Below are positions 44,501 through 55,993 of a stretch of DNA of 64,000 nt, one piece after another (the stretch's first letter is position 1; each line of letters begins with the position of its first letter). The stretch is from positions 1 to 64,000 of the forward strand of contig CANTFL010000563.1 in assembly GCA_947650285.1 (NCBI GenBank). Reading direction: 5' to 3'. Both the position numbers and the translations under genes were made by a program. This DNA comes from Hyaloperonospora brassicae. Its lineage: Eukaryota; Oomycota; Peronosporomycetes; Peronosporales; Peronosporaceae. The notes under the pieces are model-generated. The model was not told the DNA's origin. It did no database searches and saw nothing but the letters and a program-made list of their open reading frames with translations.

Positions 44501-45679
44501 GAATAATGGTATTCTTGTATTTGTGGATCGTTTCAGCAAGATAGTACATCTTGCTGCAGTCCCAGAATCGATCAACGCACACGGTTGTGCGCGTATCTTC
44601 ATCGACACTGTGTTTCGACTCCTCGTTTTACCCTGTGAACTCGTATCCGACCGTGACCCTCGGTTCACGGCGGCGTTTTGGTAATCCGTGTATCGCACAT
44701 TGGGAACACGGTTGAAGATGTCAAACTCTGACCATCCTGAAATAGATGGTCAGACAGAACGTGCGAACCGTGTCCTCGAAGAAATTCTTCGTGGATACGT
44801 CCACTCCATTTCCCATTGGAGTGAGTTCTTACCGATGGTTGAGTTTGCCATCAACAACTCCGTGCATGCGTCCACAACGCATACACCGTTCTACGTGAAT
44901 GTCTTACGCCACCCACGTATTCCCGCCCTCATACAGAGTGACTATGAGTTAAGGGGGGAGGGACTCGCTCGAGCAAAAACCGTTTAGACTCTTGCTCATC
45001 ACGTATCACCGCTCACGCCGATACGTTTGATGCCGATGTCGACAACGTCGACATCGAGGAAATCAAGCTTAGCAGTAGCGATGAAGCTGCTGCTACATCA
45101 GACAATGATGACGATGCTGGGATATTCAGCATCTTCAACGACAACGCCAGCGAGGAAGAGGACACCCTCGTTTAAGAAGAGAACGATCTCTTAGCAGTGC
45201 GCACGAAGCGCACTGAAAAACACAACAACGATTAAGCAGAGAACTTCCTGCTGACTCGACAGGCAGTAGTCCGTTTTGTACAGGACTCCATCGCAAATGC
45301 GGTGGACCGCCAGAAACGAAACGCAGACAAGAATGGAAGAGCAAATGTTCTTTCATTTAAAGTTAACGGCATTCTACTGCTGTCTCCGGTAAAATTACCT
45401 AGACATGCAGTCACTAATGTCGGCAGTAGTAAACTACAGCCGAGATACATTGGTCCATTTCGTGTCTTGCACCGCAAGGTCAATGCATACACTATCGAAT
45501 TGCCTCGTAGGATGCGCACGCATTCTACGTTTTATGTTGGTCGTCTCCGCCCGTACCATCCGTACGAGGCCTCTTGCGAGAACGAAGATAACCGGTGCGC
45601 TCAAGAATCCTCAACAGATTCTTGTGATCACGGAACAAACACTGAAGTTGGTCCTTCGTCGAAAGGAATTGGTCCTTAA
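41565..45679 (+). pseudogene. Gypsy-2 pol (PR-RT-RH-IN), disrupted
   Basis: Protease region LVDCGASNNFV (catalytic D kept, next residue Cys) and VILGLPWLRKYKP at 41730-42000. RT at 42780-43430 with SYFDDVFVRSR. RNase H at 43560-43870 ([14 protein letters not shown]). Integrase zinc region at 44250-44400 and core motifs SMDFVFG, SDRDPRF and GQTERANRVLEE at 44457-44990. C-terminal LQPRYIGPFRVL and RTHSTFYVGRL end at 45679; no chromodomain was seen, unlike Gypsy-1. In-frame stops, mostly TAA (42757, 43873, 44301 TAG, 44448, 44683, 45173, 45233), and several frameshifts disrupt it. Confidence 0.88.
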
Positions 45680-47188
45680 TCGACGCGGCCTCGCGACGAG
45701 CCGTCTCTAGCTCGTCGCGCAAACGACGCCTCCCGCGTTTACTCTCAAGCTGAGCAAACGCGAATTCCGATCGGTCCGTCTCCCGATCGGCACGAAGACG
45801 TCGCACGTCCGACTGCAAGGCGTGCCGACGATCGTTTTCGTGATCGACGTCCTCCCTCATCTCGGTCAGGTAACGCTCGTGGTTACCCAAAGTCTCGTGC
45901 AGGCCCGGCGGCTGAGCCGGGCCTTGTCTTTCCACCGCCACCGGAACCACTGGTGGATTTCCACGGTGGTCAACGCTTTCTTGTGGAGCGTATCTTGAAC
46001 CACCGTGGCGAATCAGAATCAAGGACGAGTTACCTCGTCCGGTAGAGTGGGTACCCACCTTCCTTTGACAGCTGGGAACCTCGTTCCCAGCTGATGGCTG
46101 ACGTTGAAGATCTCGTCCACCAGTATGACGAGACTCATCCAATAGGTCCTCGGACCCATCAGTAAACACGCGCTTTTGGCGCTTGTAGACGGATTGCAAG
46201 TTTGCAATCGCGTCCCGAATCTCAGCCGAGATTTGTGCCCTACCCCAGGGCGAACTTAGGGAATACACGTCCCTATGTGCACGTTGCGAGTTGTCGATAC
46301 AGCTCGCAAAAGGATCACCCCAAGTGAGGCATGGAATGCCGGCCTCACTTAACATATTATGCAACCGGTACCTTGCACCGGTTGGCGTTCGCTTTTCGAA
46401 CTTGAGGCGTATCGCCTCAATCTTCTTAAGCCGCCCTTCTCGTCCAAAATTCTTGACGTTTTGGACGAAGGCGTTCCACGCTGCTAAAAGCGAGGCCTTG
46501 TCACGCTTTTAATTGCCATTATACCATCGATGCCTAAGGAAGGCTTCGAGAAAGAAGTCTTCTTCAGCGCGGAAGTTACTCGCGCTGAAACTTAAGCCGT
46601 GAAGCTCAGTTGCATTGAATAAAGGAATTCGATGGTGTTGGCTTGTCTCGTGAGACAAGCTATTGATGAGCTGCTCGGGCAAGCGCCACGGCTTGAGCTC
46701 ATCACGCTTCAATGTGGTACCTGTTATGGTACCACGGCTTACAGAATGACGATGGCTCTCGCCATCGTCATCACGCTCTTGCGGGAAAGCACGAGTTGAT
46801 ACTGGTGAGGCATAGTAGTCCTCACCATAGAGTTCATCATCACTGCCGAACAGACTGTGATGCATTTCACGAGCCCGCTCGTTCGACAGTGCTCTTGACG
46901 AACGATGAGGCACCGCAGGTGATCGGGATGCCTCTGGAACGTTGCGCGAGTCAGGCACGTCTGACTCGCCATAATTGATGACCTCATTGCCAAGGTCATC
47001 ATGTGCACGTGGTGCGATACCGCGTGCGTCTGCAGCACCTTCTGCTGCAGACGGAGAAAAGCAGCAGACGACGAAGCGTCTGCCGCAGAGGCTGGCACAG
47101 CAGCAGGCTGTGTGGTCTTCGAATCACCTCGCATAGACATGTTAACTATGCGAGGCAAGGTTAGGAGTGAATGGGTCTGACCAAACAA
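45525..47188 (-). pseudogene. Antisense gene of Gypsy-2 (coiled-coil protein), disrupted
   Basis: Starting near the 3' LTR and reading toward pol, three open stretches join: 47188-46739 (an ATG at 47140, MSMRGDSKTTQPAA), 46958-46509 and 46364-45525. The last two are in the same frame, separated only by TAA at 46511-46509; the first needs one frameshift. The joined product is about 550 residues. It contains the segment SLLAAWNAFV, matching [10 protein letters not shown] in the Gypsy-1 antisense protein, and a long C-terminal coiled coil rich in Arg/Glu/Asp (YLTEMREDVDHENDRR, RDELETARREAASIKDQ) ending in a basic KRPRTDG. It overlaps the pol end by 155 bp. There is no RS domain. Confidence 0.6.
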
Positions 47189-47259
47189 GTGCTCCCTGTC
47201 CCACTGGTGTCCAACGGGTGGCCACCAAGTTTTCGATAGTCACACGGTGGCTATCAGAT

Positions 47260-47272
47260 AAGGGAGGGGTGA
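47260..47272 (+). other. Polypurine tract of Gypsy-2
   Basis: AAGGGAGGGGTGA directly before the 3' LTR, the same design and GGGGTGA end as in Gypsy-1. Confidence 0.8.
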
Positions 47273-47714
47273 TGTAACGGGGTAGCCCGATACATGAGAT
47301 TGTCATTAAAACAATCTGACAATAAAGGATATTACGTTGAATATTATTTTAATAATATCACAAGACATGGTGATATTGTTGGGATGACCGAAAGGTCTAC
47401 TCATTGGTTGATATCGTGATGATATCAACCCACCAATCGCTGCTAGACGCGCGCAATGGGTAGTGAGTAGACGCCATCATACATATAGTTATATTAGTTA
47501 ATTAAGTCAGGACAACATAGATTCAAGGAGTTATAGGACTTAATTATATCAATACAGTTTTACTTTTACCAAGAGGCTAGTCTGACGACTTAGTCTCCGT
47601 CCCTTCCTCTGTGTTTTCCTTAAAACACCTAGCAGGGCACTGTCGACCACTGTCGTCAGTGGAAGTATACTCCGTACTGGTCAACCAGTACGTAGTCAAC
47701 AGTGCCCCGTTACA
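47273..47714 (+). repeat. Gypsy-2 3' LTR (442 bp)
   Basis: Begins TGTAACGGGGTAGCCCG and ends CCCCGTTACA. Nearly identical to 39954-40395. Confidence 0.93.
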
Positions 47715-50700
47715 AAACCGGCCTCTCCGCTCACTATCAGCACGACAGCGTTATCTCTCGCTAGCTACCGCCACGGATATATACGTGGTCGGTTAGTGAT
47801 AACCTGGTCCTTTGTATTCGCCAGAGCGTAGCTAGTTGGCACGACGAAGGTGTTAGCAGAAATCTATCAATGCTGATTGAGGGCTCCACGCTCTGCATAT
47901 TGGCGCGCTTACGGGGAGTAAAACGTCCGTTAGGACTGTAATAATCTGCGAAGGATCTCTGCGTAACAGCCATGCCTTCTCTTCGCAGTCACTTGCGATA
48001 CGAGATACCTGTCAACGACAGGTTCCACTTGACGCAGCACTTGATCTCACCTTGTCAACACGTTGGCGGAAAAGAATAACGCACATCGAAGCTCGTAACT
48101 TGGTTTGACGGTGCTATGAACACAGCACTACACACCGTGACAAGGCCGGGTGTGATTGTATTTCTCCTAGGAGCAACACAATAGGAATCCGATTTTGACC
48201 ATGTATTGACCAAATGTTAGACTAAGTACCTCGCAAACGGGATCACTTCGACACTGTGTGTTCTCGTATTCTGCCTCCTACGACGCATCTCCTTGATCTC
48301 GTGCAAGACAACTATTTACAGGCTAGGCAAGCCACGACTTCATATAAGTTTCGGCTGTAGATGCTCGTGACGTGTTGGATCGTCGAGAGACCAGTATGCT
48401 TTCGACCGGCCTTTGTGTCTTGATGATGCATGCCTGTTTCCATGCCCGATCGTTTTCTGTCTCTCACCTGTCCATCCTGCCATCATACTATCCGTATTGT
48501 GCTTCACTTGAGCGCTCACGCTTATAACGTCAAGGTAGATCAGCTGGATAGGAAATATATCGATGCATTCGGGAAGTGCCGCCCAGTTTGGCCCGGCGAC
48601 TGCCGCTCCAATCACTTCTGCGATTATGGCAAATTCATATAACACTGCTCATGCGTACTGCTCTTTAGCACCTCCTAAGGACCCCGTTACCGAGCATACG
48701 GCGTCTTGGCAAGGATCACCTGTCGACGCATACCACCCAAGAGGTGCATGATCCTCGCTGTGGGGGGGGGGCTTGTATGGTGCGAGAAGATACCCAGGTC
48801 TGTGTGGCATGCAGAAACCGAGCAATGACACGTCTGTCGCGTGGTACGATAAAACGACGCACACGCTCGCACGCACCCGAACGTAGATAGCCAACCGACG
48901 AGGGATGTGTGGGCCTTGCCTGAAGCGGACGGTTGCTGGTCGTTGCAACATCCGCGGAATGACTGTACTGGACCTTCAACAAACGATCAGCTCTTTTAGC
49001 ACCACGTCGATCACACACCTAGCCATGGACGTCATACAGGCCACTACTTTTTATTTCTTTCGTTCGCTCGATCGATCTGATACACCACGAGCTATCTTTC
49101 CATCGATCGCATCGCCACTGGGCACTCATGAACTGGCTTTATATCGATGGCGTCGCTACCGCGCACTGTCCGTACGAATGACGTCGAAAGCAAGCGGATG
49201 GTGTTGCTAAAATGTCAAGCATGTGCATCATGGCAAGTGTCATAGTTTTGATGATGTTGAGGCGGCATCAAGGAGTTACTTCCCCAAGAAGTCGCCAGAC
49301 TGCTAAGATTGATGTCCATGCAAGACCTCTTGCAACGCGACGTCAAAGTATTCGCCGAATTGTCACAAAGCCGACTTATCTTCGTTTGCAACCACTACAA
49401 TTGCTTGCGCATTGTGGTGGCTTTGAAGGGGTGGACCACCTCGCGATCGTTGTGCCAGGGCTACAAGAAGCCCCCGCTCTATTCAACGTGAACACCAAAA
49501 CAAAGTAGAAAGGACCGGACCTCTGTCATCGTTGTTCTCTTGTATTACAAGCGTAGCAAATCAGCACGTAAGAGTGGTCGCGACCGGGCGAATGCACTTG
49601 TTCTGCCCGTAGGTCGAACTGCCGATATATTGCGATTCCACTAAGGCGAGAGAAGTAACGAAACTGTATGGTGGTCACGCAACTATGTATCGGTATTATC
49701 TACGCCCGGCGGTTTTTGTAGTCGTGCTATACGCTCTTTGCCGCTTCTGTAGCACACGGCCTTCTACCAATACTGTGCATGCGGATGTTGCGCATCGCTG
49801 CAGCATACTGAGAGGGCGCCTGCCTCACAATTATTGTGTGCGTTGCAAAATAGATTACCCGACAGGGTGAAACGTATCAAAGTGTATCAGTCGTTTCGTA
49901 AGTCTAGAAGCCGATGCTTTGCCAGTGTTGACGATTCCCGGCATAACCAAGTTTAAGAATCTATGTGTTTCGAAGTCGCAATGCATCGTCGAAGAAGTAA
50001 AGTAAAGCCCTCGCTCTACCCGCTAAGCACCGGAGCTCACCGCCTTATGTACGGCGAAGGTCGGAAAGGCACAAAGACGTCAAAGCCAGCAGCGAGACAT
50101 TGCGGCCGACAGAAAAACACACAGTTTCGCGACACGGCGGTACTCGTCGGTATCGCAGGACGGAAATTTATGCGTCGCAGTATCGAGAGAGTTGTAATGT
50201 TCGTGTAACATTTCGCACTGCAGTTAACACGGAGCCGACTGCCCCGGGGGGGGGAACCATTGCAAGTGCGACCATAGCCACGATGTGTATACTCCATGTT
50301 CCTTGACAATTCCAATCCCGTGTTCGTTGGCTCAGTTAGGGACACTCAGACGCTGAGCTGAGCCTTCACTGAATGTCTGCGAGCAAACGATATCGACATC
50401 CGCGAATCTCAGGAAATCAGTTGGTTGCTATGACTCACAGACTGCCTCGTTGCGGGGTTGCCCGGTCGCGACGTGGACGTCTCGAGGACCTGAATAGGGG
50501 ATCTGAATTGACTGCCTGAAGAATGGTACTGAATTTACTTGACTGGGAATGGCCGTGTAGACATGCACTGTCTCGGTACCGAGCAACGCGTCTCCACGTG
50601 TCCGCATGTTTGGGACGCCACGTCGTGCATCGATTTCGCGATCGACGACGCGGTAGAGACCGGACATCGTGTGTCAACCCGTCGACATTGGAATTCGGGT

Positions 50701-51263
50701 TGAAGTAAAGTCGGTGCGGGACAGGAGCGATCGGTTGACACGCAGGCAACAGCAGTACCCATTGGCGTACGTTGGTATGGAGACGTAACTCGCGACCACC
50801 TGTTGTCGGCCGTCGCACTGCGCGATTGAAGCGTTCTGGTCATGTTCTGCAGGTGTAGCACATTGCCATCCGCTGACGCAAATCGTCGTCGTCGCTCCGA
50901 CTTGGCCCTTGTCAAGCAGTGGCCTTCGCCGTCGGTCCTCTGGTCGTCGGCTCTTTCCAGGTATCGTCCAGCTGCGCTTTGGACAGGCCGGTCGCCCTCG
51001 TGGCTTGGAGGTCGCCGCCCTTCACGGCGCGCTCGGACTTGTCCCAAGGCCCACAGCGCGACACTGCCACTTTGAAAATTCACACCCCGTGCAAAGGTGT
51101 CGAATACTTTGTATTCCAGAACCTGTTTGCGTTCTTGTGTCGCTTGACGCTTCGCCTCTCGTTTGCGCCTTCGCCTCTCATCCGCGTGGCGCTCGAGTCG
51201 TGTCGAAGTAAGTTGTTAGCGGCTTCCGAAGACGACACGGAGGCAAAGACAACACCTTCTACG
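47715..51263. other. About 3.5 kb without a recognised gene
   Basis: Only short open frames of mixed composition, plus homopolymer G runs near 48761-48771 and 50244-50254. From 50919 the frame of the aminotransferase gene is open without ATG, so a 5' leader or an upstream exon may lie at 50.9-51.2 kb (a GTAAGT donor-like site is at about 51206). Confidence 0.4.
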
Positions 51264-53504
51264 ATGTTGGAGGTCGTGACCCGAACTGCGGGTATGTTGC
51301 CCACACTCGACCTGAAAGCGACACAGGTTGACAGTGTCAAGCGGGTGCACCTCCAGGTGGAGCCGTGTGTCAAGACGGTCGACGACCCAACGAGGGACCT
51401 CGTGGCGGGCCTCATTGGGGACATTATGAAGGGCGAGTTCGACGACGACGACGACGGCCGGCGGTTGACGGTCCGGACGTCCATTGCCACCGACTTCTCG
51501 TCGGCCGACAGCGTCGTGGACGTTGAAATCGAAGACGAAGAGCTCGACGAAGTCGACGAGCGGCTGCTGCACGACATTGCTGAGAACATGATCGGCCGGA
51601 ACGTCCCGTTTGAGACGCCGTTCGGCACGAAAGCCCAGTGCTACGCCGACTACACCGCGAGTGGCAAAGCCATTGAGAGCATCGAGACGTTCATTCGGCA
51701 CGAGGTCATGCCGACGTACGGCAACACGCACACGTCGACGTCCGTCACGGGGCTGCAGACCACGTCGTTCCGCGAGGAAGCGCGCCAGATCATTGGCAAG
51801 GCCGTGAACGCCCGTCTTCATGGCCGAAGAGCGCACGACGTGGTCATCTTCAGTGGTCAGGGGTGCACGAGCGCCATCAGTAAGTTCATCGCGGCGCTCG
51901 GGCTCCCGACGATGCGGCGCCACCACCGCCCGCACAAGCGGCCGGTCGTGTTCACGTGTCCGTTTTCGCACCACTCGAACCTGCTGCCGTGGCGCGAGCT
52001 CTTTGCAGTCGACGTGGTCGAGATCTCCGAGGCCCCGACCGGCGGCTTGAACCTCGCGGACCTCGAGCGGCAGCTCCAGAGCTTTCAGGGCCGCGAGCTC
52101 AAGATCGGGACCTTTGCCGCGGCGTCGAATCTGACCGGCATGCTGACGGACGTCGACAAAGTCTCAAAGCTGCTGCACCGGTACGGCGCGCTGTCGTGTT
52201 GGGACTACGCCACGTGCGCGCCGTACGTCGAGATCGACATGAACCCCAAGGATCCCGGCGCCTACAAGGACGCCGTGTTCTTCTCGGGCCACAAGTTCGT
52301 GGGCGGCCCCGGGTCCCCCGGCGTGCTGGTCGTCAAGAAGAACCTGATGACGAACGAAGTGCCGACGATGCCCGGGGGCGGCACAGTGCTCTTCGTGACC
52401 GAGAAGGCCCATAGCTACCTCTCGAACAAGGCCGAGCGCGAAGAGGGCGGGACGCCCGACATCCTCGGGAGCATCCGCCTGGGCCTGGCGTTCGAGATCA
52501 AGCAGCGCGTCGGCGTGAAGAACATTGTGAACCTCGAGCGTCTACGCGTGCGCCACGTGCGCGACGTGCTCGGCCAGAACGACCACATCACGTTGCTCGG
52601 CCACGACAACATGGACCAGTTGCCGGTCTTTTCGTTCCTCGTTCGCTTTGGCGACCGCTTCTTGCACCACAACTTTGTCTGTGCGTTGCTGAACGACCTC
52701 TTTGGCATCCAAGCGCGGGGCGGGTGTCAGTGCGCCGGTCCCTTCGGTGCGCGTCTCCTCGGGCTCAGCCGCGAGCACATTACGGCTTTGGGCTATGCGG
52801 TTGTCGCGAGAGATGAGGTGCTGAAACCAGGTGTCTCCCGCGTGAGCTTCCCGTACTTTTTGGACTACGAGGAGGTCGAGTACATCCTGGACGCGATCAA
52901 CTTTGTCGCGGATCACGGCTGGAAACTCCTGCCGCAGTACGACTTTGACCCGACGAACGGCGCGTGGCGGCACGTGTCGCGCGCGGCGATCCGCTTTCCC
53001 GACAAGAAGTTCTTGGCGAGTATGCAACTGGACGACCTCGAGACGGTGCGCCAGTCGTCGTGTGCGGTGCCCATCTACAACATCGCCGCTCACCGTCGCG
53101 CGAACTTGAGGCACGCGACTGCTCTAGCGGATACCTGTATTGAAGAAGCCGTGTTGGGCGAAGAGATCCCCGAAGGGCAGAAACTCGTTCCGAGCCACGA
53201 GTGGCTTCGGTGGTTCGTGTACCCGCACGAGGCCGTTGCCAGCTATAAGGAGAAGAACGAGAAGCCGGCGCTTACGGAGATCATTGAGGGTCCATGTCAA
53301 CCCCATCGCTACCTCGATGGCTCCATCCACAGCATCTGGGATGGCGTGCCGTCTATGGGCAGTATGAAGCGGAGTATGATGGGACGGATCTTTCTCAAGG
53401 TGTTTATGCAAGACGAGCTGGACGCGATGAAGGACAAGCGATCGGACGACGAGAAGAGTGGGCTGAACGAAGAGGACGCCATGTGCGTCGTCTTTGGGGG
53501 CTAA
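51264..53504 (+). CDS. Class-V aminotransferase-fold PLP enzyme, 746 aa
   Basis: The first in-frame ATG is 51264 (MLEVVTRTAGMLPTLDL). Residues 1-110 include an acidic stretch (VDVEIEDEELDEVDE). The PLP fold follows: CYADYTASGKAIESIE, YGNTHTSTSVTG, VIFSGQGCTSAISKF (cofactor phosphate region), SHHSNLLPWRE, CWDYATCAPYVEIDM, and FFSGHKFVGGPGSPG with the Schiff-base lysine at residue 344. A conserved GGCQCAGPFG lies near 490. A C-terminal extension of about 200 residues (WLRWFVYPHEAV, SIWDGVPSMGSMKRSMMG) follows. The family resembles cysteine-desulfurase/MOCOS-type folds, but the substrate is unknown. GC-rich codon use contrasts with the flanking DNA. The frame is open upstream to 50919 with no ATG. 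Confidence 0.88.
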   Translation: MLEVVTRTAGMLPTLDLKATQVDSVKRVHLQVEPCVKTVDDPTRDLVAGLIGDIMKGEFDDDDDGRRLTVRTSIATDFSSADSVVDVEIEDEELDEVDERLLHDIAENMIGRNVPFETPFGTKAQCYADYTASGKAIESIETFIRHEVMPTYGNTHTSTSVTGLQTTSFREEARQIIGKAVNARLHGRRAHDVVIFSGQGCTSAISKFIAALGLPTMRRHHRPHKRPVVFTCPFSHHSNLLPWRELFAVDVVEISEAPTGGLNLADLERQLQSFQGRELKIGTFAAASNLTGMLTDVDKVSKLLHRYGALSCWDYATCAPYVEIDMNPKDPGAYKDAVFFSGHKFVGGPGSPGVLVVKKNLMTNEVPTMPGGGTVLFVTEKAHSYLSNKAEREEGGTPDILGSIRLGLAFEIKQRVGVKNIVNLERLRVRHVRDVLGQNDHITLLGHDNMDQLPVFSFLVRFGDRFLHHNFVCALLNDLFGIQARGGCQCAGPFGARLLGLSREHITALGYAVVARDEVLKPGVSRVSFPYFLDYEEVEYILDAINFVADHGWKLLPQYDFDPTNGAWRHVSRAAIRFPDKKFLASMQLDDLETVRQSSCAVPIYNIAAHRRANLRHATALADTCIEEAVLGEEIPEGQKLVPSHEWLRWFVYPHEAVASYKEKNEKPALTEIIEGPCQPHRYLDGSIHSIWDGVPSMGSMKRSMMGRIFLKVFMQDELDAMKDKRSDDEKSGLNEEDAMCVVFGG

Positions 53505-55990
53505 CACTAGTGCCTGCACAAGGGCAAAGAGAGGGCAAGCACTGAGGCACGGAAGTCGCATTGGCCGCGCGGACAGGTACATAGGTGTGCAGGTCATGAT
53601 GAAATTAATGAAGCCCCATGGCACGTTGACACCAAGTGTAGTTCCTTTGCTCGTTTCGATGAGGACATCGTTGCAGCCCAGTATCGAAGCTGTTTTTGAC
53701 GAGGCTGCAACGTCCTGAGGCGTGTCAACCAGATAGATCCGTGTGAGTAAAGCAGCACAGACGGCCATCTGCATTCTTATAGTCTTCGTGCCATTCGTAA
53801 GGACACGCAACTTGTCTGCCTGTTGGTCCAAACTTACAGCAACAGTTTGCTTGCTACCTCGCGACCGTATAGACACAGCGCAACCGGACCATTCGTTGTC
53901 GCTGAGCTCTGCAATAACGGACACCTTACGACGCACATCTCAATTGCGTCGTAGGGTACCGTCACGATCGATCACACAACTGTTCGTCGAAAGCTCTCGC
54001 ACTTGGCCACGCTGCTTCAAGTCGATGCCAACGTCAAGGAGGGGGGGGGGCGTACATATCGGTAGTGCTGCTCCAGCACCTCAGCAACGGATCCTCCTTC
54101 AACATGATTCGAGCAAGCCTTTACCAGATTTTCTCCAGCCTTTACGGAAGTTGGCTTACAAGCCTTTCCCAGAATCCTGTCAGCCTATACCATGCGTGGT
54201 TTGTTGAACCGCCGACCCTCCAGCTCCCGCGGGATCTTCTGCCATCTCTACCACTAGACCACCTGCGTTCAATCGACTCACGCTCGTTGAGCCATCGCGT
54301 TCGGCTGGCTGAAGGCGGTTCCCGTCGATTCCTTCTTCTTTTGATCAACGGAGCTCGTATTTCCGTGGCTCAATCGTCATGGTATGCCGACCACTGCACC
54401 TTTGACAACGTCACGACAATTGTCAAGCGCGTGAGACTAGTCAGGAACGCATGCAGCTGTCGTCAGCAAACATCTGAAAAGGCAGTGGACTGTGCGCGAA
54501 TTAGGCAGTCAACAAACAAAACGGATGGCGTTTGGCCTTGCAAAGCGAGTGCAGCAACACAGATGTGACATCTCCTTTTGCGATAAGGCTGAAAGCGATA
54601 GACAGGAGTTGATGTTGACGGCAAAGGCTAACAATAGGGCCCACAACCAGCGACATTGTCTCTGCAGTGGCAGACGATCGACGAAGCTGCAGGATTTGCT
54701 CCGTAGAGAAAATCCTCCCGGCGGCAGGTCATTGTCAGCTGCTGCATCCCTCCTTACAACACGAGTGGTGTTTGTGGAAAGACAATTCCAGGCTTCTCAG
54801 ACGTGCGGCCTCGTCGGCCGTCTGCACGCTGCGTGGGATGCAAAGCGCGTGCATCCAGAGCCTTTATTTACGCGCAAATGTTGAACCAAATCGCTGATTC
54901 ATTGCTTCTCAACGGGCTCAAGCAGGGAATGCACAGGTGTGGAGATCGACGCTTGGCCGTGCTTGTAATGGCGAGCACTTGCTTTGACGCACACGCTGGA
55001 AGCCGTTCCCGCTCCCGGCAAAAAATTAGGATGATGTGATCCAGATGGTATCCGATAACTGCGACAGACCACGACGATGATTACCAACGGCGTGATTCTG
55101 GAAGGATACAAACAGAGGACGGCCCCGGCCATCCGGTCGACAAGCAGTGAATTAGTATCGGTAGATGTCGCTGACCTCGTTCTATCGTTACTGCATGCTT
55201 CGGCAAGGAGCTGCCGTTCACTCCAGTTCGCTGACGACGTCAATTGTGTGAGGCAACGTGGTCACGGTGTTTGCTTACGCCAAGGATTGGTGTGCAGAGG
55301 CAGACAGGTTTACCAAAAATTGTCAAGTCTAGGAATGTAGCAAGAAAAAGTTCGTACAGATGTGTAGCAAGGATCGGTATGTGGTTGCGCAACAACGTTT
55401 GAATACGCTGACACTCGTATCGCAATGGTATGCATGGGTACAACTAAGCTGTCAAAGGGCACGTTGCCGCCATCCATCTGATACGGAGAAGTCGGGCGTG
55501 AGGTGGCAATCAGGCAGGAGGTACTTGTTGACTGAGCGATGCCTATGTGCTTGTCCGCAATCTATTCATTCGTGTATTTTACGCTTTCGCGACCTATGAC
55601 GCTTGCTCTTTATATTAAAAAAGGGAGTTGATCATATGATCGACATGGTCTTCGACCACCTCCTTCACTGCCAGCAATGTTGCCTTTCTGTGTCAGACAG
55701 GTTACGCGGGTTAACAAAGTGGTGTGATGGTAGCTATGCTTCGATGCTGTGAGCAGGATACGAAGTGTCATGTTCTTTGCGCTTCGCTTTTGACAAAACT
55801 CATATCCATAAGACAAGTAAGTAGCTTCTTCTTTCAGTTGCAGACACGGTAGGTGTAGTTGCTGCTTACACCCTTTCAGTATAGTAGTGCAAGTTGGACA
55901 CTTATCAATGTCTTTTTGGGCTCAGCCGTAACACTCACTTATCTATCGACCTGCTCCTTTGCCGCTTAGCGCGGGCCTACGCATCCCGGA
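53505..55990. other. Intergenic, no protein gene recognised
   Basis: Contains a G run (54042-54051), a tRNA-like relic (54195-54270) and short frames. A 167-codon frame at 54065-54568 crosses that relic and has no recognisable domain. Confidence 0.4.
54195..54270 (-). repeat. tRNA-like pol III promoter boxes, probable SINE relic
   Basis: The minus strand has an A-box TGGTCTAGTGG (54261-54251) and, 51 nt on, a B-box-like GGTTCAACAAA (54210-54200), the spacing of a tRNA with a long variable arm. The T-stem does not pair well, so this is not a functional tRNA. A tRNA-derived SINE or pseudogene fits best. Confidence 0.35.
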
Positions 55991-55993
55991 CTT

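Larger units (their letters stand above)
39954..47714 (+). mobile_element. Gypsy-2: Ty3/gypsy element with disrupted genes, related to Gypsy-1
   Basis: LTRs 39954-40395 and 47273-47714 (442 bp each, about six differences by eye). Flanks AAACA and AAACC fit a 5-bp target duplication with one change. Sense-strand gag and pol are followed by a polypurine tract, and an opposite-strand gene lies between pol and the 3' LTR, as in Gypsy-1. The primer region, LTR termini and frameshift hairpin also match Gypsy-1. Confidence 0.93.

Noticed and set aside
51216..51974. 252-codon minus-strand open frame
   Set aside because: Opposite the aminotransferase-fold gene; Arg/Val-rich shadow of GC-rich coding sequence.
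53124..53936. 270-codon minus-strand open frame
   Set aside because: Nearly half overlaps the aminotransferase-fold gene antisense and the rest has no motif; no independent support.
54065..54568. 167-codon plus-strand open frame
   Set aside because: Crosses the tRNA-like relic, has low-complexity composition and no recognisable domain.
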